Assembly: GCA_039679375.1 (NCBI GenBank)
Contig: JBDKVA010000173.1
Span: 1 to 17,300 of the forward strand
Direction: 5' to 3'
From: JBDKVA01 sp039679375
Lineage (GTDB): Bacteria > Bacillota > Clostridia > Acetivibrionales > DTU013
Length of the DNA stretch: 17,300 nucleotides
The position numbers and the translations under genes are program-made. Shown one piece after another: positions 15,890 to 17,300 of this stretch. A model generated the notes under the pieces. That model was given only the letters and a program-made list of their open reading frames with translations, did not search any database and was not told the origin of the DNA. Numbering within the stretch: position 1 is the first letter of the stretch; each line of letters opens with the position of its first letter.

Positions 15890-15936
15890 GGTACGCTGAT
15901 AGCCGGAGCACCCTTTCCTTTGCCACGGAAAAAATG

Positions 15937-15942
15937 TATAAT
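15937..15942 (+). promoter_or_regulatory. Candidate -10 element for the asparaginase gene
   Basis: A perfect TATAAT lies at 15937-15942, with only a poor -35 (TTTCCT) 17 bp upstream. Transcription from here would give a leader of about 130 nt that contains both hairpins described below. Confidence 0.4.
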
Positions 15943-15963
15943 AAACTAGTAATATATTAGCAA

Positions 15964-16023
15964 CTTATTGCCGCGAAATTGCAATAAAAAACAAGAAAAT
16001 AGTTTCGCATTCGCGGCAATAAG
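15964..16023. repeat. 14-bp perfect inverted repeat upstream of asparaginase gene
   Basis: CTTATTGCCGCGAA (15964-15977) is the exact reverse complement of TTCGCGGCAATAAG (16010-16023), with a 32-nt A-rich interior. An alternative inner pairing, GCGAAA (15973-15978) with TTTCGC (16003-16008), competes with it. No U run follows, and no target-site duplication flanks it. It might be a terminator of the upstream unit, a leader RNA structure, an operator pair, or a remnant of a tiny mobile element. Confidence 0.65.
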
Positions 16024-16037
16024 CACATTCATTGGGT

Positions 16038-16055
16038 TGTGGGCGGTAGCCCACA
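16038..16055 (+). promoter_or_regulatory. Tight hairpin just before the asparaginase start
   Basis: TGTGGGC (16038-16044) pairs perfectly with GCCCACA (16049-16055) around the tetraloop GGTA. It lies 22 bases before the chosen ATG and contains an in-frame GTG in its stem, which argues against that GTG as a start. It could modulate ribosome access. Confidence 0.5.
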
Positions 16056-16077
16056 TTGGTTGGGGAAGATGGAGATT

Positions 16078-17088
16078 ATGAGAAAGCGCGTATGCATTAT
16101 AAATACCGGCGGAACTATCGGCATGGTTGCAACGGGCAGAGGCTATGCACCGCAACAGGGGTTTATCAGGACGGCGTTAGAGGAGATAAGCGACTTAAAA
16201 TCCGAAGAGATACCGCTATATGATCTTATTGAGTACAACCCTCTGCTTGACTCCTCCGATGTTTCACTTGGCGAATGGGTCAAGATCGCGAAGGATATCG
16301 AAGACCAATACGACATATATGACGGATTTGTCATTTTACATGGCACGGATACGATGGCCTATACGGCATCAGCCCTTTCTTTCATGCTGGATGGACTGAC
16401 AAAGCCTGTAATTCTTACCGGTTCGCAGATCCCATTGTGCGAGATCCGTAACGATGCGAGGGACAATGTGACCACGGCCCTGTACCTTGCCGGCAATTAC
16501 CGGATACCGGAGGTTTGCCTGTACTTCAGGAATAAACTGCTGCGCGGGAACCGTTCCGTCAAGGTCAGTGCGGACGATCTGATCGCTTTTGACTCCCCCA
16601 ATTATCCCGTTCTTGCGGAGGCTGAAACACAGGTGGAGCTCCACGAAAAGCTGATTGCAAAGCCTGGTAAAGGCCTTGTCATGAGGGCGTTCCTTCCCAT
16701 GAAAATTGCCGTTCTAAAGATATTCCCGGGGATTCAGTTCGAGCTTTTTGACAGGCTATTGACGCCTGACCTGAAAGGTATCGTTATTGAGGCTTATGGA
16801 GCGGGAAACATACCAAACAGCCACGGAGCGTTGCTGGAGATCCTTAAAAAGGCTGAGCAGAACGGTACGGTTATAGTGGTCTGCACCCAATGCCTGCGGG
16901 GTTCCGCCATCATCGGAAAATACCGGAGCAGTGAGGATCTGGTGGAGGCAGGCGCCATCAGCGGGTATGACATGACCATCGAGGCGACGGTCACGAAGCT
17001 GTATTATCTGCTGAGCATGAACTATGACAGGGAAACCGTAAAGAGAATGATGGGCACGAACCTGAGGGGGGAATTGGGCGTCCAGTAG
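16078..17088 (+). CDS. ansA: Type I (cytoplasmic) L-asparaginase
   Basis: The enzyme hydrolyses L-asparagine to aspartate and ammonia. From the ATG at 16078 it has 336 residues, the usual type I length, and no signal peptide. The first active-site motif NTGGTIGM (residues 9-16) includes the nucleophilic Thr10. The second, LHGTDTMAYTASAL (87-100), holds the Thr90-Asp91 pair. VILTGSQIPL and the downstream RGNRSVKVSADD with its Lys complete the asparaginase signature. ATG 16078 starts in the same place as homologues (M-basic-hydrophobic-TGGTIG); earlier in-frame starts at 16039 and 16069 are possible but add residues not typical of the family. The gene seems monocistronic, and its stop codon lies at the edge of a palindromic repeat cluster. 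Confidence 0.9.
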   Translation: MRKRVCIINTGGTIGMVATGRGYAPQQGFIRTALEEISDLKSEEIPLYDLIEYNPLLDSSDVSLGEWVKIAKDIEDQYDIYDGFVILHGTDTMAYTASALSFMLDGLTKPVILTGSQIPLCEIRNDARDNVTTALYLAGNYRIPEVCLYFRNKLLRGNRSVKVSADDLIAFDSPNYPVLAEAETQVELHEKLIAKPGKGLVMRAFLPMKIAVLKIFPGIQFELFDRLLTPDLKGIVIEAYGAGNIPNSHGALLEILKKAEQNGTVIVVCTQCLRGSAIIGKYRSSEDLVEAGAISGYDMTIEATVTKLYYLLSMNYDRETVKRMMGTNLRGELGVQ

Positions 17089-17153
17089 GGGCGATCACTG
17101 ATCGCCTTTATGCAGTCACCGGTCGCCTTTATGCGATCACTGATCGCCCTCAC
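17085..17153. repeat. Three tandem 21-bp palindromic repeats (REP-like) after ansA
   Basis: Three 21-bp units lie end to end at 17091-17111, 17112-17132 and 17133-17153. The first and third share their first 16 bases, which contain the near-palindrome GCGATCACTGATCGC; the middle unit (GCAGTCACCGGTCGC) is diverged. The first hairpin GGCGATCA/TGATCGCC (17090-17106) is followed by TTTAT and may terminate ansA. The outer ends GTAGGGGCGATCA and TGATCGCCCTCAC are also near inverted repeats. TAGGGG recurs at 17193-17198. This fits a dispersed palindromic repeat family, but other genomic copies cannot be checked here. Confidence 0.65.
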
Positions 17154-17231
17154 CGAACAGAAATTCAGTTCAACGTTAGCGTAAAGTTACTGTAGGGGAA
17201 TTAATGGAATAAAAAGGGAAAACAATAGAAA

Positions 17232-17296
17232 AGAAGATGAAATCCTGTTAATATATAATCGCCAAAAAACATACCAACAAAGGATGATCATCTTCT
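17232..17296. repeat. Imperfect inverted repeat at the right edge
   Basis: AGAAGATGA (17232-17240) and TCATCTTCT (17288-17296) are perfect inverted repeats. Similarity continues inward with small gaps (AATCCTGTT against the complement of AACAAAGGAT). A TATAAT lies between them at 17254-17259, and an ATG at 17284 could open a frame beyond the edge. It could be a hairpin, an operator, or the end of an insertion sequence; the window stops too soon to tell. Confidence 0.35.
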
Positions 17297-17300
17297 ATGT

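Noticed and set aside
17091..17153. Short CRISPR-like array
   Set aside because: The 21-bp units abut each other with no spacers, and the units are palindromic, which fits a REP-like tandem repeat.

Overview
The window looks like a chromosomal segment of a Gram-positive anaerobe of the Clostridia (Bacillota). The grounds are three S-layer homology (SLH) repeats on a very large surface protein, a lipoprotein-type solute-binding protein (LAGC lipobox), strong GGAGG ribosome sites, sigma-A-type promoters (TTGACT/TTGAAT with TATAAT), AT-rich intergenic DNA, and a DUF554 membrane protein. The species cannot be named from the sequence. No phage, CRISPR array, rRNA or tRNA gene was seen, and no gene-free stretch exceeds about 300 bases.

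Layout. Positions 1-4676 (+) hold the 3' part of a giant SLH-anchored surface protein that continues past the left edge. It converges on greA (4889-5353, -), and a 14-bp perfect hairpin between them can terminate both. greA has its own strong promoter and a structured leader. The AT-rich region 5493-5791 separates greA from a divergent aldo/keto reductase (5792-6838, +) and carries several copies of a TTYGCACA-like motif. Next comes a convergent gene (6875-7945, -) for a TadE/TadG-like membrane-anchored protein whose exterior is a ladder of NGS repeats.

Positions 8216-13034 (-) are a complete branched-chain (or related) amino-acid ABC importer in the order livJ-livH-livM-livG-livF. It runs from a strong promoter whose start point sits on a 27-bp dyad. 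Two hairpins lie between livJ and livH, a layout that usually lets the binding protein be made in excess. Upstream, on the same strand, is a DUF554 integral membrane protein (13231-13959) with a terminator-like hairpin in its leader. Its promoter overlaps, at the -35 box, a promoter pointing the other way toward a two-gene unit: a GT92/DUF23-like glycosyltransferase and a small FG-GAP/VCBS-like protein (14185-15852, +).

The right end holds a type I L-asparaginase gene (16078-17088, +). Its leader carries a 14-bp perfect inverted repeat and a second tight hairpin. A cluster of three 21-bp palindromic repeats follows directly and begins at its stop codon. Amino-acid import (liv) and asparaginase could both serve amino-acid catabolism, but nothing in the sequence links their control. 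The least explained items are the NGS-ladder protein, the glycosyltransferase/VCBS pair, the repeated motif upstream of the reductase, and the palindromes around the asparaginase gene. None of them is strong enough to be called a new system from sequence alone.
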